From NCBI GenBank assembly GCA_037043455.1, contig JAWPHD010011046.1, forward strand, positions 1-64,000: a stretch of DNA of 64,000 nt, read 5' to 3'. This DNA is from Cyrtodaria siliqua. Lineage: Eukaryota; Mollusca; Bivalvia; Adapedonta; Hiatellidae. A program made the translations under genes and the position numbers. Shown here piece by piece: positions 23,021 to 34,835 of this stretch. The number at the start of each line of letters is the position of its first letter. Position 1 is the stretch's first letter. The notes beneath the pieces were generated by a model that did not search any database, was not told the DNA's origin, and saw only the letters and a program-made list of their open reading frames with translations.

Positions 23021-23164
23021 TGTTGTTTTGGAGTGAATAACAGATTTTATTTCATCGAGAAAAGCGAAAACTTTATATTTTCACAAATGCAAAGCATGAG
23101 TGAAAATACTGAAGTTTGATCACTTCGAGTTGAAATAAAATCTGTTATTTACTACAAAACAACT
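23021..23164. mobile_element. Small MITE with ~38-bp inverted ends
   Basis: The left end TTGTTTTGGAGTGAATAACA, then GATTTTATTTCATCGAG, is repeated in complement as CGAGTTGAAATAAAATCTGT, then TATTTACTACAAAACAA. A diverged half occurs at about 26080-26160 (GATGAAATAAAATATGTTAT). Confidence 0.8.
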
Positions 23165-23924
23165 CATTTTATTTTTATTTTATGAGTTATAATCAAATTG
23201 TACTGCAGTATGGAGATTTTTGTTTTAATTTGACAAAGTCATTGGCTTAGTATGATACAATTGCTGTTTAAGTTAAATTCCCTATAACTACTAGACTACT
23301 TAACCGATTTCAATAATCTACGACTCATTTTCTTAGTTAAGTTATTTCGAGTCCAACGGTTACTTTTATAGCAACTTTCTGAAAAAAATTACCAACTGAC
23401 ATATTTCACTGTAAATGACAACAATTCTGAAATACTTGAACAGTTTTAAAAACTATAGCTCATTTTCCTAGTTAGACCATTTACAATCGAATGATATACA
23501 CAAATAAAATAAAGTAAAAACATTCAGTGCTTTTGATATTGAAAAAAAGTAGTTCCGGCAGTGAACAAATAAAACTCTGTATTTCACACTTATGAAATAC
23601 CGCTTTTATTTCATGGCTAAAATCCACTATTTCACTGCTAATCATAAAATAAATCGAATTACCTTTTGCGGCGGAGAAAAGAGCTCACGTTCAGGGGTAT
23701 GTGCTTTTAGCTGAATAAAATTCGATAAATATTAGGATTTGCTTATGCTTATATATTTACTTACGAACCGTGTCCCTTTAAGCAGTTTATAAGAATACTC
23801 CCATAGCATCCTGAATTCTATAATTACAATTAGATAATAAAAACATAGGAAACATGTATATGAATTAAACTATGAATTAGTTGCAAAAACACCAGCACAA
23901 AGTGGAAAATCATTATTTGGTTTC

Positions 23925-24255
23925 TTCGTCTTGTAAATGGAATATAACTGGGTTGGTCGAGACAAGGTTTCTCGTCTTGTAAATGGAATATAACTGGGTG
24001 GTCGAGACAAGGTTTCTCGTCTTGTAAATGGAATATAACTGGGTGGGTCGAGACAAGGTGTCTCGTCTTGTAAATGGAATATAACTGGGTTGGTCGAGAC
24101 AAGGTTTTTCGTCTTGTAAATGGAATATAACTGGGTGGTCGAGACAAGGTTTCTCGTCTTGTAAATGGAATATAACTGGGTGGTCGAGACAAGGTTTCTC
24201 GTCTTGTAAATGGAATATAACTGGGTGGTCGAGACAAGGTTTCTCGTCTTGTCGC
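23925..24255. repeat. 45-bp intronic minisatellite, ~7 copies
   Basis: The unit contains TCTCGTCTTGTAAATGGAAT and ATAACTGGGTGGTCGAGACA, at 45-48 bp per copy. All three - strand frames are open through it, so the apparent 140-195 residue ORFs here are not genes. It lies in an Ig-gene intron. Confidence 0.92.
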
Positions 24256-24891
24256 GATCTTCCGTGAACGTAAAACAAGAGGCAAGCACTCCAGTGCAGT
24301 GTTTGTGTTTTGGCCAAATACATGTATTGTAACATTAGAACAAAGTTGAAGAAGCATTTTAAACACGGCTGAAAATATACCAAGAAAGACAAAACTATCG
24401 GACAGGGAAAGCAGCATTAAGGAAGACAGTCACCACAAAACACAAAAACAAACACGCAAACAGACAGACGAGAAGGCAAAAGTAATAAAAAATTCAAACG
24501 ACATCACAAACACAAAAGGGTTGACAATAGGGCTACCGCCTTGGAACTATCAGTGGCAACAAAGGCCACTGGGGGTTTAAACCGGTTCTAGGGTGCACCA
24601 AACCTCACACTTACCCTACTGTCATCCCATTAAAACAGGACAGTGTAAATAAAGAAATCCCCGCCATGATCTAATCTCTAACCAACAAGGCAGCATCAAT
24701 AGGCAATATAAGTAAAACACAAATATGCTCGTGTAAATAAAATACAAAAAACAATAGCCTAGAAAGCCACAATGAAGGTACTCAATGACTTGGCAGCCAC
24801 GTATGATTTGATGGATAATATGTAATGCGGTCCCTTATGTTCATTACGTGATGTAATAGTTTTGAAGCATTGTCTTTTATACAGCATTTAC

Positions 24892-25724
24892 CATGCAGAT
24901 GTATGTGCCTGCGGATCGAGGATCGTCAAAACTAAGGTATAGCCACTGTTCGTTCGTTACTCTTGATGCCACCAAACCCGGAAATGACGTTTCTGTGCCC
25001 ATAAGTATTTCTGTCGTATTGTCGGCAGATAACTTCAGAATGGACACTTGAGGTTTGGGATTTCCCATAGCACCGCAACGAATATGGTTAGTTAATATTC
25101 CAAAAACAGGCGTGTAGAGCACAGTCTGTCGTCTGAAGTTGTGAATGGCTACATTTCCTCTAGCTACTACTTCATTAGACTCATATGACGCGATTTCAGT
25201 TAAATAACGGTTATAAAGTCTTCCTAGCCGTAAAGGCTCGTATTCCTGGCTTGGCAACGTGAATGATAAAATACCACCAAATTTGGCATATGGGGCTTTG
25301 AGCGTTATTGCTAATTCAAAAGTCTCGCTTGTGAGCCGATGTAGATTCACATCGTAAGCATCGTCATATTTGTATCTCGTTTCTACCACCGGTGGATCGA
25401 CAGTTGTATCAAGGTACACAAAGGACGCATCAACAGTGGCGAGTATATGTTCATATTGACTTGGGCTACCTTTGACAATCGCGGTGATTTCAAGGTCAAG
25501 ACTATTGGACGCAGTAAATGTTTTGTTCATTTCAATTACGGTAATAGGATTAGGAGGAATGAAATCGAATCCACTTTCCACTGCTGTACGTTTAAGATGA
25601 AACCATACTGCCTGATATTCGCTCCACATTATGAATTCTATCTCATACATTTCTCCGACGTTTTCCAACGTAATGGTCGATACGCGTGCGTAAGGGCCAG
25701 AACCATATACATGGGAACCACCTC
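24892..25724 (-). CDS. Ig-domain gene, large central exon
   Basis: An 833-bp exon. The acceptor is TTTTTTATTGACAG (AG at 25726-25725), phase 1, matching the phase-1 donor of the exon at 30745-30478. About 180 residues of beta-rich sequence of unknown family come first. The C-terminal ~90 residues form an Ig-like domain: HIRCGAMGNPKPQVSIL holds the first Cys, and DDPRSAGTYIC is the typical D-x-x-x-A-G-x-Y-x-C of strand F. The best donor is ATG then GTAAAT (GT at 24891-24890), phase 0. A second donor, GTATAA at 24882-24881, is also phase 0, and a stop follows at once. The N-terminal part resembles no family I can name. It is probably a secreted or surface recognition/adhesion protein. Confidence 0.8.
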
Positions 25725-27144
25725 CTGTCAATAAAAAAGAGTATATAAAGAGAGGTATTTGATATTAGAGCTACAGACTCTGACTAACACATCAAGACGG
25801 ATATGACAGAGTGGACACGAAATAGTCCTTATTATAAGCATATAAGGAGTATATGACATTTATGACCTTGACCTTCAAGATACAGACCCGGGTTTGGGTT
25901 CTACAAGTCATATTGTTGAGATGAGTGTTTGTGCCATGCAGTTTATTTCAAAATCCCTCCATGCATGTGAAAGTTATGGAGTGGACACGGAATTTGAAAA
26001 ATGTAACGGGCGGACAGACGAACGAATGAACGGACTGAAGGACGGACTGATTTATTTCTCGATGTGATCAAATACTTATATTTCACTCATGACTCGCATT
26101 CGTGAAAATTTAAACGTTTGCTCTCTTTAATATCGATGAAATAAAATATGTTATTCACTTCAATATCTAAACTAATATCCTCTATATATTTAAACGAAAG
26201 TTCATTGTATGAACAAAATATAAAATCAACGAAACTACTCGTTAAACGGGACTGGAACGTACTACTATAGGAAACGAATAATAATTGATACAAAATCTCG
26301 GCGCACTCAATGTACATGAAATGTTCACTTTGGATATATTTGAAGATATTGTATTTGTTGGCATGTGTTATATGGGGACTGCAGGCGATCTGGAAGAGCG
26401 CTTGATGCCAATACAAAATAATGTGCTTCAGTGTCCTTTGAAATGTGCACATGCGTTAGATAAGCCGCGTACTACGTTTAGTTGAATTATTATTTATGAA
26501 AATGTATGAACAGTAAAATACGACCTCTTAAAATATAAATCATAAATATCAATTCATATTACGCGTATATATATATATGGGTTCCTATTGTTAGCAGTTG
26601 TACACATACGTATATATAAGTGTGGTTCAATCGTAAAAAAGTCTTAACACATCAACTGGATTAATCTTTATGATTTATGCAACAAAAACTAGCAGAGTTT
26701 TCCGGATCAAACTATTTCATTAACAAAATATTAAACTGATTCTTTTATGGGTCCGTGCATATGCACACTGAATATGCAACTGTTCAAACACAGTATGACT
26801 GTTTTACTCGTAGATGGAGTGACACCCCTATAGATAGCCTCCACTCCCTTTAAAACGGACCTCCATCTTTTATTATTCCTAAAAGATTAATAATCCATAT
26901 TTAACACCACAATTTTCATGAAAGTAGCATAAATAAAACACGATTAAGCAAACACGTCACGTACCTTCAAATTTAAAATCTCGAAACTGCCGTAGTTCAC
27001 AATCTACCCTATCAAACGTGATACAATTACATACCTTTCTTTGAGAGAACCAGTTGGTTTAATCATAAACAAAGAATATGTTCTGTTCTGTTCCTAACCT
27101 GTATATTTACCTATTGACTTATACATTACTAAGAAAAAGTCAGA
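25725..27144. other. Ig gene intron, 3' part
   Basis: AT-rich intron. A GACGGACG-like word near 26010-26050 and TTTCAC/TGAAATAAAA words near 26080-26160 are remnants of dispersed repeats. A short (TA)n run is at about 26563-26578. Confidence 0.5.
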
Positions 27145-29896
27145 ATGGGCATCGAACTCACCTATTATCTCCATTACGTCGTTTTAATGTCTGGACGACG
27201 AACTTTCGTGTTCTTCACTATGTTCTTTTTGCGTCTGGACAACGAACTCACCTATTCTCTCCATTACGTCGTTTCTGTATCTGGACCACGAACTCACCTG
27301 ATCTCTCCCTTACGTCGTTTCTGTGTCTGGACAACGAACTCACCTATTCTCTCCATTACGTCGTTTCTGTGTCTGGACAACGAACTCACCTGATCTCTCC
27401 ATGACGTCGATTTTGCGTCTGGACAATGAACTCACCTATTCTCTCCATTACGTCGTTTCTGTATCTGGACAACGAACTCACCTGATCTCTCCATTACGTC
27501 GTTTTTGTGTCAGGACAACGAACTCACATATTCTCTCCATTACGTCGTTTCTGTGTCTGGACAACGAACTCACCTGATATATTAAATTACGTCGTTTTTG
27601 TGTCTGGACAACGAACTCACCTATTCTCTCCATAGCGTCGTTTCTGTGTCTGGACAACGAACTCACCTATTCTCGCCATTACGTCGTTTATGTGTCTGGA
27701 CGACGAACTCACCTATTCTCTCCATTACGTCGTTTTTGTGTCTGGACAACGAACTCACCTATTCTATACATTACGTCGTTTCTGTGTCTGGACAACGAAC
27801 TCACCTATTCTCTCCATTACGTCGTTTCTGTGTCTGGACAACGAACTCACCTATTCTCTCCATTACGTCGTTTCTGTGTCTGGACAACGAACTCACCTAT
27901 TCTCTCCATTACGTCGTTTTTGTGTCTGGACAACGAACTCACCTGATCTCTCCATTATGTCGTTTCTGTGTCTGGACAACAAACTCACCTGATCTCTCCA
28001 TTATGTCGTTTCTGTGTCTGGACAACGAACTCACCTGATCTCTCCATTATGTCGTTTCTTTGTCTGGACAACGAACTCACCTGATCTCTCCATTACGTCG
28101 TTTTTGTGTCTGGACAACGAACTCACATATTCTCTCCATTACCTCGTTTCTGTGTCTGGACAACGAACTCACCTATTCTCTCCATTACGTCGTTTCTGTG
28201 TCTGGACAACGAACTCACCTGATCTCTCCATTACGTCGTTTTTGTGTCTGGACAACGAACTCACCTATTCTCTCCATTACGTCGTTTCTGTGTCTGGACA
28301 ACGAACTCACCTGATCCCTCCATTACGTCGTTTGTGTGTCTGGACAACGAACTCACCTATTCTCTCCATTACGTCGTTTCTGTGTCTGGACAACGAACTC
28401 ACCTATTCTCTCCATTACGTAGTTTTAGTGTCTGGACGACAAACTTTCATGTTCTTCACTATGTCGTTTTTGCATCTGGACAACGAACTCACATAATCTC
28501 TCTATTACGTCGTTTCTGTGTCTAGACAACGAACTCACATAATCTCTCCATTACGTCGTTGTTGTGTCTGGACAACGGACTCTCTCTGTTCTCTCCATTA
28601 CGTCGTTTTAGTGTCTAGACAACGAACATACCCATTCTTCTCTCCACTATGTCGTTTTTGTGTCTGGATAGCGAACTCATCTGTTCTCTCCAATATGTCA
28701 TTTTTGTGTCTGGACAACGAACTCACCTGTTCTTCTCTCCACTATGTCGTTGTTGTGTCTGGACAACGGACTCTCTCTGTTCTCTCCACTATGTCGTTTT
28801 AGTGTCTGGACAACGAACATACCCGTTCTTCTCTCCACTATGTCGTTTTAGTGTCTGGACAACGAACTCACATGTTCTTCTCTCCACTATGTCGTTTTAG
28901 TGTTTGGACAACGAACTCACCCGTTCTTCTCTCCACTATGTCGCTTTTGTGTCTGGACAAGAACTCATCTGTTCTCTTCACTATGTCATTTTTGTGTCTG
29001 AACAATGAACTCACATGTTCTTCTCTCCACTATATCGTGTTTGTGTCGTTTTAGTGTCTGGAAAATGAACTCACCTGTTATTCTTTCCACTATGTCATTT
29101 TAGTGTTTGGACAACGAACTCACATGTTCTTCTCTCCACTATATCGTGTTTGTGTTTGACAACGAACTCACCTGTTCTTCTCTCCACTATGCCGTTTTAG
29201 TGTCTGGAAAATGAACTCACCAGTTCTTCTTTCCACTATGTCGTTTTAGTGTCTGGACAACGAACTCACCTGTTCTTCTCTCCACTATGTCGTTTTTTTG
29301 TCTGAACAACGGACTTATCTGTTTTCTCCGCTATGTCGTTTTTGTGTCTGGACAACGAATTACCTGTTCTTCTCTCCACTATGTCGTTTTTGTGTCTGGA
29401 CAACGAACTCAACCTATTCTCGCCATTACGTCGTGTTTGTGTCTGTTCAACGAACTAATATGTTCTCTCCACTATTTCGTTTTAGTGGACAACGAACTCA
29501 CCTGTTCTTCTCTCCACAATGTCGTTTTTGTGTCTGGACAACGGACTTATCTGTTTTCTCCGCTATGTCGTTTTTGTGTCTGGACAACGAATTACCTGTT
29601 CTTCTCTCCACTATGTCGTTTTTGTGTCTGGACAACGAACTCAACCTATTCTCGCCATTACGTCGTGTCTGTGTCTGTACAACGAACTAATATGTTCTCT
29701 CCACTATTTCGTTTTAGTGGACAACGAACTCACCTGTTCTTCTCTCCACAATGTCGTTTTTTTGTCTGGACAACTCACTCACATGTTCTTCTCTCCACTA
29801 TGTCATTTTAGTGTCTCGACAACGAACTCACCTGTTCTTCTCCCCACTATGCAGTTTTTGTGTCTGGACAGCTAACTCATCTGTTCTCTCCACCAT
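27145..29896 (-). repeat. 46-bp minisatellite built from the Ig gene's 5' splice junction
   Basis: About 60 units, mostly 46 bp (48-49 bp in the distal half). On the gene's strand a unit reads ACGACGTAATGGAGAGATCA, then G/GTGAGTTCGTTGTCCAGACA. The exon ending at 30478 finishes ACGACGTATCGGAGAGATTA, then G/GTGAGTTCGTTGTCCAG, so each unit copies ~22 nt of exon end plus the donor and intron start. Roughly 45 copies over both array segments keep GTGAGT, most preceded by CAG or TAG. ORFs on both strands are repeat translations. Confidence 0.93.
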
Positions 29897-30172
29897 GTAA
29901 TAGATAGAGTCTGGTCTCAGCGAGTTGGCTTATTTAAACACCGAGATGGGCGTAGCCCATCGAGGTGTTTAAATAACCAACGAGCTGAGACAGACTCTAT
30001 CTTTTTTGTAGCATGGTGTACTGAGTAACACTGTGACGTCATAGTGACAATACTCTAAATTCCAATATCCGGTAGTTGTAGTACGGTAAAGCCACGCCCT
30101 TTAGTTAACCTAAATTAAACGATTTAATGCTCTGCATTCATCAAAGGAAATGTCACCGACCATGCTACAAGT
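29897..30172. mobile_element. Foldback element inserted in the 46-bp array
   Basis: It interrupts the array in mid-unit. Bases 29904-30000 form a 97-bp hairpin (ATAGAGTCTGGTCTCAGCGA pairs with GAGCTGAGACAGACTCTAT). Its apex has CACCGAGATGGGCGTAGCCC, then ATCGAGGTG. The remaining part is bounded by TGTAGCATGGT (30007-30017) and its complement ACCATGCTACA (30159-30169). Confidence 0.8.
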
Positions 30173-30477
30173 AGTTTTAGTGTCTGGTCAACGAACTCAC
30201 CTGTTCTACTCTCCACTATGTCATTTGTGTGTCTAGACAACGGACTCATTTGTTTTCTCCACTATGTCGTTTTTGTGTCTGGACTACGAACTTACATGTT
30301 CTCTCTACTATGTCTTATTGTGTCTGGACAACGAACTCATCTATTCTCTCCATTACATCGTTTTCGCGTCTGGACAACAAACTCACATAATCTCTCCATT
30401 ACGTCGTTTTTGTGTCTGGACAACGGACTCACCTGATCTCTCCATTACATCGTTTTGTCACTGGACAACGAACTCAC
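30173..30477 (-). repeat. 46-bp minisatellite, exon-proximal segment
   Basis: About seven units that continue the array up to the real splice donor of the Ig-gene exon. The last unit merges into the exon end at 30478. Confidence 0.92.
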
Positions 30478-30745
30478 CTAATCTCTCCGATACGTCGTTT
30501 GGGCGTCTTATGTTCCACGCAATGGACACTGATGGATCGTTCGTGCCTGTAAAAAAAACTGACACAGTAGCCGAATCATCAATCAGCCCGGTGGACGAAA
30601 TACGCGCAACTGACAAACGATTCGCTGTATCGTCGTTGGGAATCAGTTGTCGCTTCTGTTGTCCACTTAGGTCGAGTGTTCTTCTCAGGTTTGACAACAA
30701 TTCAGCTTGTAAAGTTTGGTGATCAGCCGATGACTGAACCTTTTG
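30478..30745 (-). CDS. Ig-domain gene, first visible exon
   Basis: A 268-bp exon. The acceptor is TTATTAATTTCAG (AG at 30747-30746), phase 0. The donor is TTAG then GTGAGT (GT at 30477-30476), phase 1, which joins in frame to the exon at 25724 as RLG then GGSHVY. It encodes a hydrophilic, possibly helical stretch (QTLQAELLSNLRRTLDLSG), then a beta-rich part with SATVSVFFTGTNDPSVSIAW that continues into the next exon. No family is recognised. There is no initiator Met or signal peptide, so the gene has at least one more 5' exon, which I could not find in the window. Frame, both splice sites and phase agreement support the exon, not homology. Confidence 0.7.
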
Positions 30746-31250
30746 CTGAAATTAATAAGAAACCGGGTGAAATTTGATATCACGAAAATCTAACACAGCC
30801 AAAAGCATATTATGATAAATGAGAATTAGGAGCTATTCTTGAAAGATTTATGAAAACATGGGTGATTTAATCCCTTTCTAGCCTGTCTTACATAGAATGA
30901 GTCATGTACGGCCAACGTTATTATTTCGGTTTTCTTAACATTTCTAATTTTGCTGTTGAAATTTAGCGGACCAAGGTGGTTGAAGAAAACCACTTTAATA
31001 TATATATATATTTCCAGACTTTTCATATCTTGTATAGTGTTTACGGGACAGAAAGGATTAAAGTTTAAACATTCTCCCATGATTTTAGCCGAGAATCTTC
31101 TAAAAGTAAAATTCAATTATCCAAGTGAATGGCCGATTTGCGTCTTTTTGTTTGCACAGGTCACTCAGCGATTGGGTCAGGTTTACTATTCCGTGCGTAA
31201 ATTTCACTTAGCGATTTAGTCTTCGTTTCTGCAACACTGACTTACCTAAA
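30746..31250. other. Probable upstream intron of the Ig gene
   Basis: AT-rich, with a (TA)n tract near 30999-31010. No exon is recognised. Confidence 0.45.
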
Positions 31251-31535
31251 TGTGGCCTACCGACTAATGGACACGTTACTCTAAGGTCAACTTTCCCCTC
31301 ACCGCTGTAGGTTCGATCCCTCAGGGGCCTATGAATATTTATGTGAGGAAGCTATCTAGCTGGCTTGCGGAACGTCGGTGGTTCTACCCAGGTGCCCGCC
31401 CGTGTACACAAATTGCCCGGAGGGGCACCTGGGGTCTTCCTCCACCAGTAGAAGCTGGAAAGTCGCCATATGACCTTAGCTGTTGGTGCGACTATAAAAT
31501 CCAATTCAATTCAATTCAATACTCTAAGGTTAACT
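31251..31535 (+). mobile_element. tRNA-derived SINE with ATTCA-type tail
   Basis: B box GGTTCGATCCC (about 31310-31320), body with AGCTGGCTTGCGGAACGTCG, GGAAAGTCGCCATATGACCT and GTTGGTGCGACTATAAAATC, and tail (AATTC)n at about 31500-31519. The direct repeat TACTCTAAGGT[C/T]AACT at 31277-31292 and 31520-31535 is a likely target duplication, which would put the insertion start at about 31293, inside the tRNA-like head. A 5'-truncated copy lies at 49905-50075. Confidence 0.82.
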
Positions 31536-32609
31536 GTATCGATTTTTTTAACTTTGAGACGTATCGTTTAATATCGATGCTTAATCGGAGCCGTAAACAA
31601 CGAAGTGCGATTCCTCCCTAAACGACTGATAAACTCATCGAGTAACGGTTTAATTGAATGCAGTTTATTATTCACGAACAAATCCCATGCGGCTTGCCAA
31701 GATTTACGAATATATTTGTTAATATACCATTTAAAATCAGCGCAAAATAATTTAGCATTAGATATATATAAACCTAATGCTGCCTTAGCAGCAATGTCAT
31801 CTCTATCATTACCATGTATTCCTATAAATAGATAATTGTATTTTTCTAAAATAAAACTTGGAGCATAGCTGGGTTGTCACGTTTTGTATTACCAAGTGCC
31901 TGAAGAGATGAAAGGGACTCAGAAAATATTACGAAATGGTCATCATCAGATTCATGAATATAGTTTTAGGCAAATTTCTTAGGATATAGACGTTGTCAGG
32001 TAGGCGGCTCTTCTCTTGATACTCTGCTTCGATTTAATTTCATTAAATTTGCTTTGAAAAATAGGATCTGTACCGGACTTATTATTACAAAGGTAAAAAA
32101 TAATTGTTTGTGTTTCTAAAGTCCACGGTAGAATGGGTGGTACTTTGTACTTGGCAGTCACATATATAGGTCAATTTCGAGCTCTCTTAACTCCGACTTA
32201 TTACGAAGACCAAATAGTCGAATGGCCTTCGGATTTGATCAAAAAGAGTTTCATAACTAGAATTAAGTACAGCATCAAAAATTGAGTTTGATGGGTTAAT
32301 TTGTAATTAAATGGGGCATTGAAGGGCATTGAAGGGTTAATTTGTCTCGTCTATGATACAGAGATGGTTCGTTAGCTTCAGATTCAACGTATATACGTTG
32401 GCTGGTGATGTACGCAAGGTACCCAAGTCGAGTCGTAATCCTTGATTATGTATAGGATCGAGCATCTGCAAGTAAGACTATTGAGCCGTAGTCCAGATTG
32501 GATCTGGTAATAGATCTATACAGTCGCAAGATCACTTTTCGATCAGCTTCTCAATTAGTGTTTGCAACAACTTAAGTAAATTTAAGACTTGGTCTTCAGA
32601 CACCTGCAA
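31536..32609. other. No gene seen
   Basis: Non-coding sequence. Short ORFs lack domains and splice context. Confidence 0.45.
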
Positions 32610-34835
32610 CATCTACATGGGTTTTATACTGATAATCGTCGCTCATCACGGATACCAACATTGAATTGACACCTGCGACATCTACTTGGGTCGTATACTG
32701 ATAATCGTCGCTCATCACAGATACCAACGTCGGACTGACACCTGCGACATCTACATGGGTCGTATACTGATAATCGTCGCTCATCACAGATACCAACGTC
32801 GGACTGACACCTGCGACATCTACATGGGTCGTATGCTGATAATCGTCGCTCATCACAGATACCAACGTCGGACTGACACCTGCGACATCTACATGGGTCG
32901 TATGCTGATAATCGTCGCTCATCACAGATACCAACGTCGGACTGACACCTGCGACATCTACATGGGTCGTATACTGATAATCGTCGCTCATCACAGATAC
33001 CAACGTCGGACTGACACCTGCGACATCTACATGGGTCGTATACTGATAATCGTCGCTCATCACAGATACCAACGTCGGACTGACACCTGCGACATCTACA
33101 TGGGTCGTATACTGATAATCGTCGCTCATCACAGATACCAACGTCGGACTGACACCTGCGACATCTACATGGGTCGTATACTGATAATCGTCGCTCATCA
33201 CAGATACCAACGTCGGACTGACACCTGCGACATCTACATGGGTCGTATACTGATAATCGTCGCTCATCACAGATACCAACGTCGGACTGACACCTGCGAC
33301 ATCTACATGGGTCGTATACTGATAATCGTCGCTCATCACAGATACCAACGTCGGACTGACACCTGCGACATCTACATGGGTCGTATACTGATAATCGTCG
33401 CTCACCACGGATACCAACGTCGGATTGACACCTGCGACATCTACATAGGTCGTATACTGGTAATCGTCGCTCATCACGGATACCAACGTCGGATTGACAC
33501 CTGCGAAATCTACATGGGTCGAATAATGATAATCGTCGCTCATCATGGATACCAACATTGAATTGACACCTGCGACATCTACATGGGTCGTATACTGATA
33601 ATCGTCGCTCACCACGGATACCAACGTCGGATTGACACCTGCGACATCTACATGGGTCGTATACTGGTAATCGTCGCTCATCACGGATACCAACGTCGGA
33701 TTGACACCTGTGAAATCTACATGGGTCGAATAATGATAATCGTCGCTCATCATGGATACCAACATTGAATTGACACCTGCGACATCTACATGGGTCGTAT
33801 ACTGATAATCGTCGCTCATCATGGATACCAACGTCGGATTGACACCTGCGAAATCTACATGGGTCGTATACTGATAATCGTCGCTCATCACGGATACCAA
33901 CGTTGAATTGACACCTGCGACATCTACATGGGTCGTATACAGATAATCGTCGCTCATCACGGATACCAACGTCGGATTGACACCTGCGACATCTACATGG
34001 GTCGTATACTGATAATCGTCGCTCATCATGGATACCAATGTTGAATTGAACCTGCGACATCTACATGGGTCGTATACTGATAATCGTCGCTCATCACGTA
34101 TACCAACGTCGGATTGACACCTGCGACATCTACATGGTTCGTATACTGATACTCGTCGCTCATCACGGATACCAACGTTGAATTGACACCTGCGACATCT
34201 ACTTGGGTCGTATACTGATAATCGTCGCTCATCACAGATACCAACGTCGGATTGACACCTGCGACATCTACATGGGTCGTATGCTGATAATCGTCGCTCA
34301 TCACAGATACCAACGTCGGATTGACACCTGCGACATCTACATGGGTCGTATGCTGATAATCGTCGCTCATCACGGATACCAACGTCGGATTGACACCTGC
34401 GACATCTACATGGGTCGTATGCTGATAATCGTCGCTCATTACGGATACCAACGTCGGATTGACACCTGCGATATCTACATGGGTCGTATGCTGATAATCG
34501 TCGCGCATCATGGATACCAACGTTGAATTGACACCTGTGACATCTACATGGGTCGTATGCGGATAATCGTCGCTCATCACGGATACCAACGTTGAATTGA
34601 CACTTGCGACATCTACATGGGTCGTATACTGATAATCGTCGCTCATCATGGATACCAACGTTGAATTGACACCTGCGACATCTACATGGGTCGTATGCGG
34701 ATAATCGTCGCTCATCACGGATACCAACGTTGAATTGACACCTGCGACATCTATATGGGTCGTATACTGATAATCGTCGCTCATGATTGATACTAACGTT
34801 GAATTGACACCTGCGAAATCTACATAGGTCGTATA
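32610..34835. repeat. 69-bp satellite array, ~32 copies
   Basis: The unit is 69 bp and contains ACCTGCGACATCTACATGGG, TCGTATACTGATAATCGTCG and CTCATCACAGATACCAACGT. Since 69 is a multiple of 3, two - strand frames (about 480 residues) and one + strand frame (291 residues) are open at once, with a 23-residue period. About ten copies at 32690-33390 are nearly identical. A three-unit block near 33402 is repeated near 33609 (207-bp higher-order unit). Units differ by amino-acid-changing substitutions in each frame, so the open frames are best explained by unit length and not by protein selection. Confidence 0.93.

Larger units (their letters stand above)
22630..24891. other. Ig gene intron with MITE and minisatellite
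   Basis: The intron holds the MITE at 23021-23164, degenerate ATGAAATA/TTTCAC-rich sequence to about 23660 and the 45-bp minisatellite at 23925-24255. The stretch 24540-24700 looks like a dispersed repeat, but I could not find a second copy in the window. No additional Ig exon was recognised. Confidence 0.55.

Noticed and set aside
23925..24255. CRISPR-like regular repeats (also the other arrays)
   Set aside because: Repeats are directly adjacent without unique spacers, in a eukaryotic intron-bearing sequence.
27078..29875. ORFs up to 174 residues with repeated CLDNELTYS-type peptides on the + strand
   Set aside because: The frame is antisense to the 46-bp splice-donor array and shifts every unit; there is no evidence of protein coding.
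32596..34784. ORFs of 480, 478 and 291 residues, the longest after the Kunitz ORF
   Set aside because: Three frames on two strands are open at once because the unit is 69 bp; unit differences change amino acids freely.
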